A stretch of DNA of 64,000 nt from Aquabacterium sp. (GCF_016195855.1 NZ_JACPYU010000003.1:558001-622000), one strand, 5' to 3'; shown: positions 1 through 40,244, counted from the first letter of the stretch. Numbers and translations are program-made. The notes: a model not told the origin generated them from the sequence alone.

Positions 1-54
1 GCGCGACTTAAGCTGCGCGGACCCGGGGCCCCACCCTCGGGATGGAGACACCCC

Positions 55-756
55 ATGGCCACCACCTTGCGCACGATGATCTCGGCAATCAGCCTCGCCT
101 GCCTGGCCCTGCCCGCGCACGCTGGCAACGAGTGGGAGCCAGTCCGGCAAGGCCAGGGGCGTGAAGACATCAGCACCTGGGTGCGCAGCGTGGATGGCAT
201 GGCCGTCAAGGCCTTCAAGGGCGTGACCGAGGTGCACCAGACCACCTTGACCGTGCTGGCGCTGCTGGCCGACATCCCCGGCCTGAGCAACTGGGTGTAC
301 CAATGCCAAAGCGGTGTCCAGCCCGACAAGTACAGCGCCGACCACACCTACGCGCGCTTCAAGGGCATCTGGCCCGCGTCCGACCGCGATGTGCTGTTCC
401 GCTCGACCGTGACGCAACAAGCCGATGGCTCGGTGTTGGTGGATTCACAGCAGGTGGAGGGCTACCCGCCGCAAGACGGCTTCGTGCGCATGCCCTATCT
501 GCACAACACCTTCCGCCTGGTGCCGCTCAAGGGCCAGTGGACGCGGGTGGAATTTGAAACGCAGGTTGACCTGGGTGGCCTGGTGCCCACCTGGCTCGCC
601 AACGCGGTGTCAACCAAGGCGCCACTGGTGACGCTGGAGGGGCTCAAGGCGCAAGTGGGCCAGGCCCGCTATCAGATCAAGTCGGTTCAGGAGCTGCCTA
701 CCTACTATCACACGGGCAAGCTCATCGACTTGCCCGCATCGCACCTGCAGCCTTGA
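55..756 (+). CDS. Secreted START-domain lipid-binding protein
   Basis: The 233-residue product starts with a Sec signal peptide (about residues 1-23, cleavage after AHA). The rest resembles bacterial START-domain proteins of the StAR/phosphatidylcholine-transfer fold. Features seen are an early WEPVRQ stretch, a central motif with WPASDRDVLFRSTV, and a late region with TQVDLGGLVPTWLAN, all typical of this family. START domains bind a lipid or other hydrophobic ligand in a deep cavity; the ligand cannot be read from sequence. The protein is expected in the periplasm. The start is supported by GGAGA about 7 bases upstream. The gene converges with the sensor-kinase operon and has no obvious operon partner inside the window. 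Confidence 0.8.
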   Translation: MATTLRTMISAISLACLALPAHAGNEWEPVRQGQGREDISTWVRSVDGMAVKAFKGVTEVHQTTLTVLALLADIPGLSNWVYQCQSGVQPDKYSADHTYARFKGIWPASDRDVLFRSTVTQQADGSVLVDSQQVEGYPPQDGFVRMPYLHNTFRLVPLKGQWTRVEFETQVDLGGLVPTWLANAVSTKAPLVTLEGLKAQVGQARYQIKSVQELPTYYHTGKLIDLPASHLQP

Positions 757-796
757 AGCACCTGCAGACCTGAGCAACCTTAGAGGCCTGGCAGCA

Positions 797-3520
<2,724 letters not shown>

Positions 3521-3533
3521 CCAGCCGGGCTCC

Positions 3534-4295
3534 TCAAGGCTGCAGTTCCTGTTTGAATGCCTGCATCATCCGGTCGTATTCACCGTTGGCCTTGATGGCC
3601 TGCAAGCCCTTCTCGAGCACCTCGGACATGCGCTTGCCATCCGGGTGGGCACGCGAAAAGCTCACCCAGAAGCTGTCCAGCCGGATAGCGCCCACGCGTT
3701 TGATCTGCCCCTTCAAGGCAGGCTCATACTTGATGCGGTAGTAACCCGGCATGGTGTTGAGCAGGATGTAGTTCACGCGCCTGGCCACCAGCATCTTGAC
3801 CAGATTGCCGTCCGATGCTGCACTGAGCTTGACGATCCGCGGGTTCTGCATGAACTCGGTCGGGTAGGTGTAGCCGATGGTCACCCCGACGGTCTGGCCC
3901 TCCAGGTCCTTTTGCGTCAACTCTCTGGCAGGCGCATCGGCACGCCCAAAGATGCCCAGCTCCTCCCGGAACAAGGGGGTGGGGTGCCAGTAGAACAAGT
4001 CCTTGTTGGCCTCGGTGCGGGTGGTGTCAAAACAGCCCACCACCGTGCCCTTCTCGGCATAGTGCAGGCAGCGCGAAAACGGCACGACCTGGAACTGCAC
4101 CTCGACATCCTGGGTCTTGAACGCGGCCTTGACCAGGGCTGGCGCCAGCCCCTCGGGGCCAGAGCGGTCTGCGCGCATCGAGGAATAAGGCGCCCAATCG
4201 TCTTCGGCGGCCACGGTGACGACCTCGGTCGCCATCGCGCTTGTCCACAGCCCTGCCCCTACAGCCAGCACCGACCATGTTGTCCGAATACCCAT
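3534..4295 (-). CDS. Periplasmic amino-acid-type substrate-binding protein (SBP_bac_3 family)
   Basis: The 253-residue product has a signal peptide ending near AMA (residues 1-21) and a mature part of the type II periplasmic binding fold used for polar amino acids and related ligands. Recognisable stretches are DDWAPYS near the N terminus, [15 protein letters not shown] at the lobe hinge, and a C-terminal segment with [23 protein letters not shown] chose the ATG at 4295 because AGGAGG lies 8 bases upstream and the signal peptide begins directly there; a longer frame upstream overlaps the ada-like gene. No ABC permease or ATPase genes are nearby. It sits between the Ada-like gene (stop one base upstream) and the sensor kinase, so a sensory role beside the kinase is more likely than uptake. 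Confidence 0.8.
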   Translation of the reverse strand: MGIRTTWSVLAVGAGLWTSAMATEVVTVAAEDDWAPYSSMRADRSGPEGLAPALVKAAFKTQDVEVQFQVVPFSRCLHYAEKGTVVGCFDTTRTEANKDLFYWHPTPLFREELGIFGRADAPARELTQKDLEGQTVGVTIGYTYPTEFMQNPRIVKLSAASDGNLVKMLVARRVNYILLNTMPGYYRIKYEPALKGQIKRVGAIRLDSFWVSFSRAHPDGKRMSEVLEKGLQAIKANGEYDRMMQAFKQELQP

Positions 4296-4296
4296 C

Positions 4297-5157
4297 TCAG
4301 GCCTCCTGATCGGCCACTTTAGCGCTTTCCTCCTCTTCACGACACAACAAGATACGTTTTCGCTCGACACCCCAGCGGTAACCCGACAGGCCACCGTCAT
4401 GGCGCACCACACGGTGACAGGGAATGGCCACGGCCAGCGGGTTGGCGGCACAGGCACCGGCCACCGCCCGCACCGCGCCGGGCGAGCCGATGCGCTGGGC
4501 CAACTCGGTGTAGCTGACGGTCTGGCCGGCCGGTATGCCCCGCAGGGCCTGCCACACCCTTTGCTGGAAGGCGGTGCCCTGGATGTCCAGCGGCAGCGCC
4601 AGCCCCACCCTGGGGGATTCGATCAGGCCCACCACCTGGGCAACCCATTGCTCGAACGCGCCATCGGCACCGATCAGCCGCGCGGTCTTGAAACGGTCCT
4701 GCAGATCCCGCACCAGCGCATCCGGGTCGTCGCCTAGCAGGATGGCGCACACGCCCCGCGCGCTGGCCGCCACCAGCACGGCCCCCAGTGAGCACTGCCC
4801 CACGGCAAAGCGGATCTCGCTTTGCGCGCCGCCGGCCTTGAATTCTGTGGGCGTCATGCCCAGCACCGCCGTGGACTCTTCATAAAAGCGCCCGCTGGAC
4901 GAGTAGCCTGCGTCGTACATGGCCTGAGTCACGGGCACCCCACCGGCCAGTTGCTCGCGCACGCGGCGGGCGCGCTGCGCGGCGGCATAGGCCCTGGGTG
5001 TGAGGCCGGTGTGGGCCTTGAACAGCCGCAGCAAGCGGCTCGCACTGACGCCGGCCAGCTTGGCCAGATCGTCCAGGCGCGGCGAGGCCTCGGCCCGCTC
5101 GATGTGCCGGCACAGCGCCACCACCATGTCTGTATCAATGTCCCGCATGGCCGTCAT
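4297..5157 (-). CDS. ada: Ada-like AraC regulator / O6-methylguanine-DNA methyltransferase lacking the N-terminal AdaA domain
   Basis: From the ATG at 5157 the product has 286 residues. The N-terminal part is an AraC-type double helix-turn-helix (LDDLAKLAGVSASRLLRLF, then a second helix pair with YDAGYSSSGRFYEES). The C-terminal part is a DNA-methyltransferase domain with the active-site motif IPCHRVV (Cys 247) followed by GGLSGYRWG. This enzyme class moves O6-alkyl groups from guanine to its own cysteine. The four-Cys metal-binding N-terminal domain that senses methyl phosphotriesters in E. coli Ada is absent. Starts at GTG 5220, ATG 5157 and ATG 5148 are all possible; none has a strong ribosome site, and 5157 is a compromise. 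It is the first gene of the ada-SBP-kinase run, with its stop one base from the next ATG. Confidence 0.82.
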   Translation of the reverse strand: MTAMRDIDTDMVVALCRHIERAEASPRLDDLAKLAGVSASRLLRLFKAHTGLTPRAYAAAQRARRVREQLAGGVPVTQAMYDAGYSSSGRFYEESTAVLGMTPTEFKAGGAQSEIRFAVGQCSLGAVLVAASARGVCAILLGDDPDALVRDLQDRFKTARLIGADGAFEQWVAQVVGLIESPRVGLALPLDIQGTAFQQRVWQALRGIPAGQTVSYTELAQRIGSPGAVRAVAGACAANPLAVAIPCHRVVRHDGGLSGYRWGVERKRILLCREEEESAKVADQEA

Positions 5158-5326
5158 GAAGTGTTGTCCATGGCGCCACTTTAGCCACATGCCACAGGCC
5201 CGGCACTCCGTTTTCTGCACAGGTCACGGCGGCCTGGCAGCCCTGTCCGGCCACGGCTGTCGCAACACCACCCCTCAGTCACGCGTTAATCGACACCCAT
5301 CATGACAAACCCTCTGAAAAGATGAC
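5158..5326. promoter_or_regulatory. Divergent intergenic region between the ada-like operon and the NRPS gene
   Basis: These 169 bp must hold promoters for the leftward ada-SBP-kinase run and the rightward NRPS gene. I see no convincing -35/-10 pair or Ada box. A weak purine stretch (GAAAAG) precedes the NRPS ATG. Part of the region would be coding if the ada-like gene began at GTG 5220. Confidence 0.4.
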
Positions 5327-34105
<28,779 letters not shown>

Positions 34106-34133
34106 AGCAGCCAAACCTGAGGCAGTCAAGACC

Positions 34134-34883
34134 ATGAATCAGCGCAGCTCGGCCCCCAATGTGACCCGCCCCTGGCGCGGCGAATCCGCCGACGACCGCC
34201 GCCAGCAACGCCGCGAGCGGTTGCTGGAAGCCGCGCTGGACGCCTTCACCCAGCACGGCATCGCCAAAACCACCATGCGCGACATCTGCGCCGGCGCCCG
34301 CCTGACCGAGCGCTACTTCTACGAATCCTTCAGCAGCACCGAACACGCCTTCGACCAGGTCTACGCCCTGCTCAAGACCGAGCTGGTCAAGCGCGTCAGC
34401 GCCGCCCTGCTCGCCGCCCCCAAAGACATCGAAAGCCTGGCCCGCGACGGGCTGCGCGCCTTCTACACATTCATCCAGGAAGACCCCCGACGCGGCAAGA
34501 TCATGCTGATCGACGCCGTCAGCGCCAACCAGCTCAGCCTGGAACGCTCACGCGGCGCCTTGAAGGAGTACGTGGTCCTGATGGAGCACCTGGCCGATGA
34601 CATCGTGCCGCCTGCCATACGCCGGAACCTGGACGTCGAATGGCTGGCCGGGGGCCTGTTGAGCCTGGCCATTCAAGTGGGCGCCATGTGGATCGCCGAC
34701 GGCATGCGCCGCCCGGTGGACGAGGTGCTGAACTACAACCTGTACGCCTGGCGCGGCTTGCAAAGCTGGTTGACGCAAACCAGCACCAGCGGGGCCAAGC
34801 CCAAGCTGAGCAGCGTGCCGACGGCACCCCGCGCGCCCCGCGTCACCCGCAGCACCAAGCCCAAAGCCCCCGACACGCCTTGA
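34134..34883 (+). CDS. TetR/AcrR-family transcriptional regulator, NRPS-linked
   Basis: The 249-residue product has an N-terminal TetR helix-turn-helix (about 20-75, with ALDAFTQHGIAKTTMRDIC and the recognition helix ending TERYFYESF). The ligand-binding part includes AFYTFIQEDPRRGKIMLID. The C-terminal 35 residues are low complexity, rich in Lys, Pro, Arg and Thr. The ATG at 34134 was preferred because the DNA-binding domain follows and GAGG lies about 11 bases upstream. It begins 28 bp after the NRPS stop and ends 22 bp before the permease gene, so it is probably co-transcribed with both. TetR proteins usually repress until a small ligand binds; control of the NRPS or its export is inferred from position only. 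Confidence 0.85.
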   Translation: MNQRSSAPNVTRPWRGESADDRRQQRRERLLEAALDAFTQHGIAKTTMRDICAGARLTERYFYESFSSTEHAFDQVYALLKTELVKRVSAALLAAPKDIESLARDGLRAFYTFIQEDPRRGKIMLIDAVSANQLSLERSRGALKEYVVLMEHLADDIVPPAIRRNLDVEWLAGGLLSLAIQVGAMWIADGMRRPVDEVLNYNLYAWRGLQSWLTQTSTSGAKPKLSSVPTAPRAPRVTRSTKPKAPDTP

Positions 34884-34905
34884 GCGCACTCGCACCATTG
34901 CGCAC

Positions 34906-36069
34906 ATGGGCCTTTTTCAACTCGCCATCCGCAACGCCTTGCGGCACCGGCTCAGAACCTTGCTGACCGTGCTGGGCCTGGCCGTGGCCACCATGGCCTG
35001 CGGCTTGATCAACACGGTGATCGAAGCCTGGTACGCCAGCGCCGATGCCAGCTCCAGCACGCGCCTGATCACGCGCTCGGCCATCTCCTTCACCCACCCC
35101 CTGCCTATCACCCAGGCGCCGCAGATACGCAGCGTGCCGGGCGTGTCTGGGCTGACCTGGCTCACCTGGTTTGGCGGCATCCATGGTGACAACCGCCAGC
35201 CCTTCACCAAGCTGGCCGTCGATGCCAACAGCTACTTCGACCTCTACCCCGAATACCAGCTCAGCGACGCCCAGCGGCGCGCCTTCCAGCAAGACCGGCA
35301 AGGCGCGGTCATCGGCCCCAAACTCGCGGCATCTCTTGGCCTCAAGATCGGCGACACCCTGCCCATCCGAGGCGACAAATACCCCGGCGCCTGGGCCTTC
35401 ACCGTCCGCGGCATCTACCAGCCACGTGACCACAAGGCAGACGATGCGCTCATGCTCGTGCACTGGAAGCTGCTGTCAGAAACACTCAAGGCCAGACTGG
35501 GCAGCGGTGTGCCCGACGTGGTGGGCGTCTATGTGGTCGGGGTCGATGACCCGGCCCTCGTACCCGCGGTCTCCGCGCGCATCGACGCCCTGTTCCAGGA
35601 CTCCGCGGCCGGCACCAAGACGCAGAGTGAGCGGGCTTACCAGCTGTCCATCGTCGCCATGAGCCACAACGTGCTGCTGTGGCTGCGCATCGTCAGCATG
35701 GGCCTGGTCGTCATCAGCCTCCTGGTGCTGACCAATGCCATCACCATGTCGGCCTCCGAGCGCCTGCGCGAGTACGCCACCCTCAAGGCCCTGGGCTTCT
35801 CGCCGGCTTATGTGGCCACGCTGCTGCTGTGCGAAAGCATGGTGATCGCCTGCCTGGCCGTGCTGGCCGGCATCGCCCTCACCTACCCGGCCTCGGCCCT
35901 CTTCGTGTCGTCCGTTGGCAGCCTGGTCGACGGCTTCACCGTGTCACCAGGCACCTTGCGCATGCAAGCCAGCATCGCGCTGGTGGTGGGCCTCCTGGCG
36001 GCCGCGATCCCTGCCTGGCGGATGTCCCGCGTCAATGTGGCCCAGGCGCTGGGCAGCGTGCGGGCCTGA
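34906..36069 (+). CDS. FtsX/MacB-type ABC transporter permease without a linked ATPase
   Basis: The 387-residue product has the MacB-like layout: one N-terminal membrane helix (about 18-40), a large periplasmic domain (about 40-250), and three C-terminal helices around 258-285, 308-335 and 350-373. The last helices show the FtsX pattern with ERLREYATLKALGFSP and AIPAWRMSRVNVAQALG. Such permeases work in mechanotransmission or export of peptides, lipoproteins and drugs with a partner ATPase. No ABC ATPase is encoded anywhere in this window. Placement after the NRPS and TetR genes suggests export of the lipopeptide or self-protection, but this is inference. No clear ribosome site precedes the ATG; translation may depend on coupling to the upstream gene. 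Confidence 0.85.
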   Translation: MGLFQLAIRNALRHRLRTLLTVLGLAVATMACGLINTVIEAWYASADASSSTRLITRSAISFTHPLPITQAPQIRSVPGVSGLTWLTWFGGIHGDNRQPFTKLAVDANSYFDLYPEYQLSDAQRRAFQQDRQGAVIGPKLAASLGLKIGDTLPIRGDKYPGAWAFTVRGIYQPRDHKADDALMLVHWKLLSETLKARLGSGVPDVVGVYVVGVDDPALVPAVSARIDALFQDSAAGTKTQSERAYQLSIVAMSHNVLLWLRIVSMGLVVISLLVLTNAITMSASERLREYATLKALGFSPAYVATLLLCESMVIACLAVLAGIALTYPASALFVSSVGSLVDGFTVSPGTLRMQASIALVVGLLAAAIPAWRMSRVNVAQALGSVRA

Positions 36070-36113
36070 CGCGGGCGTGCACCCCCACCTCATCGCGCCA
36101 TCACACCAAGGCC

Positions 36114-37481
36114 TCAGTCCATGCTGCAGATGGCATTCAGTTGCCCGACCAGCCGATGGCGGCCCCGCCCCTGCGCGTCTTCCGCAAGGCTGGCCCGAAA
36201 CCAGCGTGCATAGTGATCGGGGCGCGCGCTGATGTCTGACAACGCACCCACCAGCGTGTCGATGTCTTGCGCCGTGGTGTAGGCGCCAATGCTGGCCCGC
36301 ACCATGCCAGGTTGTGCAGCCTCATCGCCCGGCTCATTCAGTGCCTGCCCCACCCCCAGCAGTTCGCGGACGTAGGGCTGCGCACAGAAGCAACCGTGGC
36401 GCACGGTGATGTTGAAGCAATGGGCCAAGGCCCAGGCCACAAGGGGGTGCTCCAGCCCACGCAGGTTGAACGACACCACCCCCACCCGCTTGCCCGGGTC
36501 CGGGTCGCCATACACGACGAGCGCATCGGGCATCGCCTTGAAGCGCTCCAGCAAGCGGCGGGTCAATGCTTGCTCGTGCGCGATCACCTGGTCAAAACCA
36601 TGGGCTTGCAGACGGCTCAGCACCATGGCGATCTGGAAAGCCCCCAGCACGTCCGGGGTGCCGGCATGCGTGCGCTGTGCCATGTCGGTGGCCAGCTCGA
36701 AGCCATGCTGGCTGACGCGGTGAACCATGCCACCACCGAGCTCGATCGGGCCGGCCCCATCATGCAGGGCCTTGCGCACGATGAGCACACCTGGCGTGCC
36801 CGGCGCATAAGCCTTGTGGCCACAGAACACGAAGGCGTCAATGGCGGTGGGGGCCTCCAGCCGCCGGTGCACGGCCAGCTGCGAGCCGTCCACCAGCAGG
36901 TGCGCGCCATGGCGGTGAACCAGCGCCGCCACGTCGGTGATCGGAGTGAGCGCGCCCGTCACGTTGCTGCAAGCGGTCAACGCGACATAACCTGCGCGCT
37001 GCTGCGCCAGCTCGCGCTCCAGCGCGGCCAGGTCCACGCCCCCATCGGGCATCAGGGGAATGTGGCACACCGTCTCGCACGCCTGGCGGTGGGGCAAGTC
37101 ATTGGAGTGGTGCTCCATCATGGACAGGGCCACGCCCGGCCGATCGCGGTGCAGGCGCGACAGCATCGCGGCAGCCCGGTTGAGCGCCGCCGTCGCCCCC
37201 GACCCCACAAAGACGCAGTGGTAGTCGTCGGGCGGGAAGCCGAAAAAGCGTAGCACCGTTTCCTGAGCCCGCCGCAAGGCCTCCACACACAGGTTGGAGG
37301 CCGCATTGAGCGCGGTGTGCGGGCTGCCGTAATGCAACAGCAACTGCTCGCGCCGGGCCAGCGCAGAACGCATGGCCAGGGTCGTGGCGGCAGAGTCCAG
37401 GTAGGTGCGCGGCCCGGTGCGGCCGACCGCCGTCGTCCAGGGCGTCTGCAACCCGACGAAGTCCGTGTGCAAGTCCCGCAT
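36114..37481 (-). CDS. Class V PLP-dependent enzyme, cysteine-desulfurase-like
   Basis: The 455-residue product belongs to aminotransferase class V, close to the SufS/Csd group. It shows YLDSAATTLA near the N terminus, EHHSNDLPHR, a D-G-S-Q-L-A-V-H strand, and the PLP lysine in FCGHKAYAPGTPG. Near the C terminus RHGCFCAQP aligns with the catalytic Cys loop of SufS (RTGHHCAQP), so the desulfurase cysteine is kept. It is about 50 residues longer than SufS. The expected chemistry is sulfur abstraction from cysteine or a related lyase or epimerase reaction; the substrate is unknown. It is the last gene of a leftward run with the decarboxylase-like, flavoprotein and Cys-motif membrane genes. No SufE or IscU partner is nearby, which argues against a housekeeping Fe-S role. 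Confidence 0.8.
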   Translation of the reverse strand: MRDLHTDFVGLQTPWTTAVGRTGPRTYLDSAATTLAMRSALARREQLLLHYGSPHTALNAASNLCVEALRRAQETVLRFFGFPPDDYHCVFVGSGATAALNRAAAMLSRLHRDRPGVALSMMEHHSNDLPHRQACETVCHIPLMPDGGVDLAALERELAQQRAGYVALTACSNVTGALTPITDVAALVHRHGAHLLVDGSQLAVHRRLEAPTAIDAFVFCGHKAYAPGTPGVLIVRKALHDGAGPIELGGGMVHRVSQHGFELATDMAQRTHAGTPDVLGAFQIAMVLSRLQAHGFDQVIAHEQALTRRLLERFKAMPDALVVYGDPDPGKRVGVVSFNLRGLEHPLVAWALAHCFNITVRHGCFCAQPYVRELLGVGQALNEPGDEAAQPGMVRASIGAYTTAQDIDTLVGALSDISARPDHYARWFRASLAEDAQGRGRHRLVGQLNAICSMD

Positions 37482-37512
37482 GACCCTGTGGTCCCTGGCG
37501 CGGCAAGCCGTG

Positions 37513-38352
37513 TCAGTTGTCCATCAGGTTGCGCGGCCCGAACAGCACCAGCTCATTGCGCGGGCAGTACTGGTACATGAGCGGTGACGATGACAAGTCC
37601 AGGGCCCGCAACTGCCGGGCGATGTCGTGGTCACCCAGTACCAGACTGGCCGCACTAGGCGACATGGTCTGCGCGTACTGCAGCGGGTTGGTGTAGACGT
37701 TGGCGCACAGCGGCACGCCGTTCTTCATCGAATAGGCGCGGTAGCGCAGCAACTTGGCCGCCTCACCCTTCAGCGCCTGCCCTTGCAGCGTCAGGATGTG
37801 GCGGCCGTCCTCCGACAAGGTGCACGTCGTGTGCGCTGCATCCCGTTTGAAGTCGATGTCGGCCAGGAACTTGGGGTAGCCGTAAAGCTCGACCCCACCC
37901 CAGCGCGCGATCTCCGTGGTGACGGGCAGCTTCCACACATAGGCCTCGAAGCAGCGTGAAGCCAGGCCTCGCAACAAGTGCATGCCTGGCACCGTGCGAC
38001 GCCCGTAGCTCATCAGGAAGGAGATGCTGAACTCGTTGTAGGGGTCGATGTCGGTGTCGCGGTACTCGAACGCGCTGAAGGCCACCACGCATCGACCCGG
38101 CATCAGCTCGATGGGGTGCATCTGCGGGTCGGGCAAGAGTGCACGCACCTGCCTGGTGGACGCCGTGAAGACAGCCGTCATGGACGAGTTGTCGTAGTAG
38201 AAGACGGGCAGCTTGCCGACACGGTCAAACAGCTCCATCGGGAACTCGCTTTGCACAATGCCTTTGAGGAAGTCACTGGGCTGGCGCTGCGGCTCGCGAT
38301 CGGCCATGGGTGCGGTGGGTGCAGTTCGTGCGGTGATCACTTGTACGCTCAT
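37513..38352 (-). CDS. Acetoacetate decarboxylase-family protein
   Basis: The 279-residue product matches the acetoacetate-decarboxylase-like fold. Evidence is the N-terminal barrel segment (TRQVRALLPDPQMHPIELMPG), the strand with EFSISFLMSYGRR, and the motif VELYGYPKFLADIDF, where Lys occupies the place of the Schiff-base lysine. The neighbouring second lysine that tunes the clostridial enzyme is Phe here, so true decarboxylase activity is uncertain; several family members are hydratases, aldolases or cyclases. The ATG at 38352 is set by AAGGAG eight bases upstream; a longer frame upstream lacks a site and overlaps the flavoprotein gene. It starts 20 bp after the flavoprotein gene. The pairing suggests the two act on the same metabolite, which I infer from position. 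Confidence 0.78.
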   Translation of the reverse strand: MSVQVITARTAPTAPMADREPQRQPSDFLKGIVQSEFPMELFDRVGKLPVFYYDNSSMTAVFTASTRQVRALLPDPQMHPIELMPGRCVVAFSAFEYRDTDIDPYNEFSISFLMSYGRRTVPGMHLLRGLASRCFEAYVWKLPVTTEIARWGGVELYGYPKFLADIDFKRDAAHTTCTLSEDGRHILTLQGQALKGEAAKLLRYRAYSMKNGVPLCANVYTNPLQYAQTMSPSAASLVLGDHDIARQLRALDLSSSPLMYQYCPRNELVLFGPRNLMDN

Positions 38353-38372
38353 CTTGGTGTCTCCTTTGTGTT

Positions 38373-40244
38373 TCACACTTGCACTTGGGTCGTGGACTGC
38401 ATCAGGTCCGTGAACAGGCTGGGCGTGCCTGACATCAGGATCTTGATGTGGCCCTCCTTGATGCCGGCTTTCTCCAGGATCAGGTTGGTGGCCCACTTGG
38501 CGGTGACATTGGTCTTTTCCATGAACACGGCCGGGTGCGGCACGAAGGACAAGTCCCCGATGAACAGCATGTTGTCGATGGGCGACTGCACAGGCGGGCG
38601 GCGCTGCTCATCCCCCACGTGGTAGCCCGTGTAGGTGTGCCAGCGGTTCACATAGGCGCTGCGTGGCGGGGGCAGATCAGGGATCACCGCCTTGAGCTCC
38701 TGATAGCACAAGGCTGCAATCTCATTGGTGCTCTTGCCCTCCACCAGATCGGTCTTGGCGATCTGGGTCTCGATCACCGTCACGTTGCGGTCGGGGTACT
38801 CCATGGACCAGGACATCAGCTTGCAATCAGGGAAAGGCACGCGCAGCGAGCGGTTGACCGTGATGCCCAGGTGCTGGAAGCCCGTGGCGAAGAAGCACAC
38901 GGCCGGGCGCCCGTCTGCATCCTTGATCTTGCGCTCCCAATAGCCCTTGCCATCGAACCACAGGTTGGTGACGAACACCGCTTTGGCATGCAGGTCCAGG
39001 ATGTTGCGGAAGTAGGGCACATCACCCAGCGTCTGCAGATTGGCACCCACCAGGCGCTGCGCCCCCGGTATGTCCAGCGCCGAGATGTAGTAATCAGCCT
39101 GCCATGAACGCGCCCCGCGATCGGCCTCGCTCATGTCGCGGATCATGTCGGTGTGGGCCCCGCAGAAGGGGCACTCATGGCCCACCTCCATGCCGTCGTA
39201 GATCAGGTTGCCGCAGATCGAGCAGCGGCGCACCTTGGCTGGCGCCGAGGGCACGGCCGCCGCCAGCACACGCGTGATGCGCTTGCCGTTCATCTCGAAG
39301 CCGCTCACCTCGGTGTTGTAGTGGATCTCACCGCCGTGCGAGCGGATGTAGTCCACCATGGGCTGCAAGAAGGTCTCGCCCACCGGGTTCATGTAGAGGT
39401 TGACCTTCATGTCGTCGGCCGCACCGGCCACGAGCTGGAAGATGTTGGCCAGCGTCAAGGCCGATACCTTGTCCACGTTGTCGAAGTAGGCCATCTCCAG
39501 CAGGCTGTCGCAGATCTTGTGGATCAAAGGCTCCGACACGCCCAGCTTGCGCCCGTAGTCCAGGAAGGACATGCCGTCCATGTAGGCGCGCTGCTTGGGG
39601 TCCGCGTAGTCGAAGCTCATCAGGCGCATGGCCAGGCGCACGAAGTCGTTGCGCTCGGATTCCGGCAGGTGCTTCACCTCGCGTGCATTCAACAGCAGCT
39701 GGAGCTTGTCGTAAGGCTTGGGCCAGTTGCAATTGCGCAGGTGGCTCTCGGTGCCGTCCTTGTCCAGGAAGTTGTAGATGGACGCGTCGTTGGGCATGTC
39801 CGACAGGCGCCAGCCGTGGCGCCCCAGGAACTCGCGCAGGTTGTTGTAGAAGCCCCAGACCGCATGGACACCATGCTCGCGGATGTAGCCCGGGAAGGCC
39901 GGGTCGCTCTTGGCCGGGTCGTCCGTCGGCCCGAAGTGCCGGTCACGCCAGGACTTGAGCTTGCCGCCCGGTGTGCCCGAGCGCTCCAGGATGATCACCT
40001 TGAAGCCCCGCGCCGACAACTCCACCCCGGCCTGCAAGCCCGACAGGCCGCCACCGATGATGAGCACGCTCTTGCCATGGGGTGGCAACTCGACCTTGTT
40101 CTCCGGCACCTCGGGGTACTCGGCATCCACCTCCGGGTGGCGTGACATCGGCACGGCCAGCGCCGCCGCCCCCACTGTGGCCCCCGTGACCACGGCCGCA
40201 CCTTTGATGAAGCCGCGACGGCTGACCTTGTCTTCTTTGATCAT
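38373..40244 (-). CDS. Tat-exported FAD-dependent amine-oxidase/desaturase-like protein with embedded rubredoxin-like zinc/iron knuckle
   Basis: The 623-residue product begins with a twin-arginine signal (VSRRGFIKG, residues 7-15, then a hydrophobic stretch to about 32), so it is probably folded and exported. The FAD site is VLIIGGGLSGLQAG (from residue 60) followed by LERSGTPGGKLKSW, as in the phytoene desaturase/amine oxidase superfamily. At residues 341-361 there are two CxxC pairs (Cys 341, 344, 358, 361) spaced as in the C-terminal rubredoxin domain of rubrerythrin. This metal knuckle lies inside the flavoprotein, between the substrate domain and the C-terminal FAD part (GDLSFVPHPAVFMEKTNVTA). 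AGGAG lies about 7 bases before the chosen ATG. It sits between the Cys-motif membrane gene and the decarboxylase-like gene. Substrate unknown; oxidation of a lipid or amine is plausible. Confidence 0.82.
   Translation of the reverse strand: MIKEDKVSRRGFIKGAAVVTGATVGAAALAVPMSRHPEVDAEYPEVPENKVELPPHGKSVLIIGGGLSGLQAGVELSARGFKVIILERSGTPGGKLKSWRDRHFGPTDDPAKSDPAFPGYIREHGVHAVWGFYNNLREFLGRHGWRLSDMPNDASIYNFLDKDGTESHLRNCNWPKPYDKLQLLLNAREVKHLPESERNDFVRLAMRLMSFDYADPKQRAYMDGMSFLDYGRKLGVSEPLIHKICDSLLEMAYFDNVDKVSALTLANIFQLVAGAADDMKVNLYMNPVGETFLQPMVDYIRSHGGEIHYNTEVSGFEMNGKRITRVLAAAVPSAPAKVRRCSICGNLIYDGMEVGHECPFCGAHTDMIRDMSEADRGARSWQADYYISALDIPGAQRLVGANLQTLGDVPYFRNILDLHAKAVFVTNLWFDGKGYWERKIKDADGRPAVCFFATGFQHLGITVNRSLRVPFPDCKLMSWSMEYPDRNVTVIETQIAKTDLVEGKSTNEIAALCYQELKAVIPDLPPPRSAYVNRWHTYTGYHVGDEQRRPPVQSPIDNMLFIGDLSFVPHPAVFMEKTNVTAKWATNLILEKAGIKEGHIKILMSGTPSLFTDLMQSTTQVQV

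Noticed and set aside
5158..5220. GTG 5220 as start of the ada-like gene, with a possible Cys-rich N terminus (CRAC)
   Set aside because: Only two Cys and about 20 residues are added, far short of the four-Cys AdaA domain, and there is no ribosome site.
5158..5326. Ada box upstream of the ada-like gene (AAAGTGGCGC)
   Set aside because: The match to the E. coli AAAGCGCA box is weak, and the protein lacks the domain that makes Ada a methylation-triggered activator.
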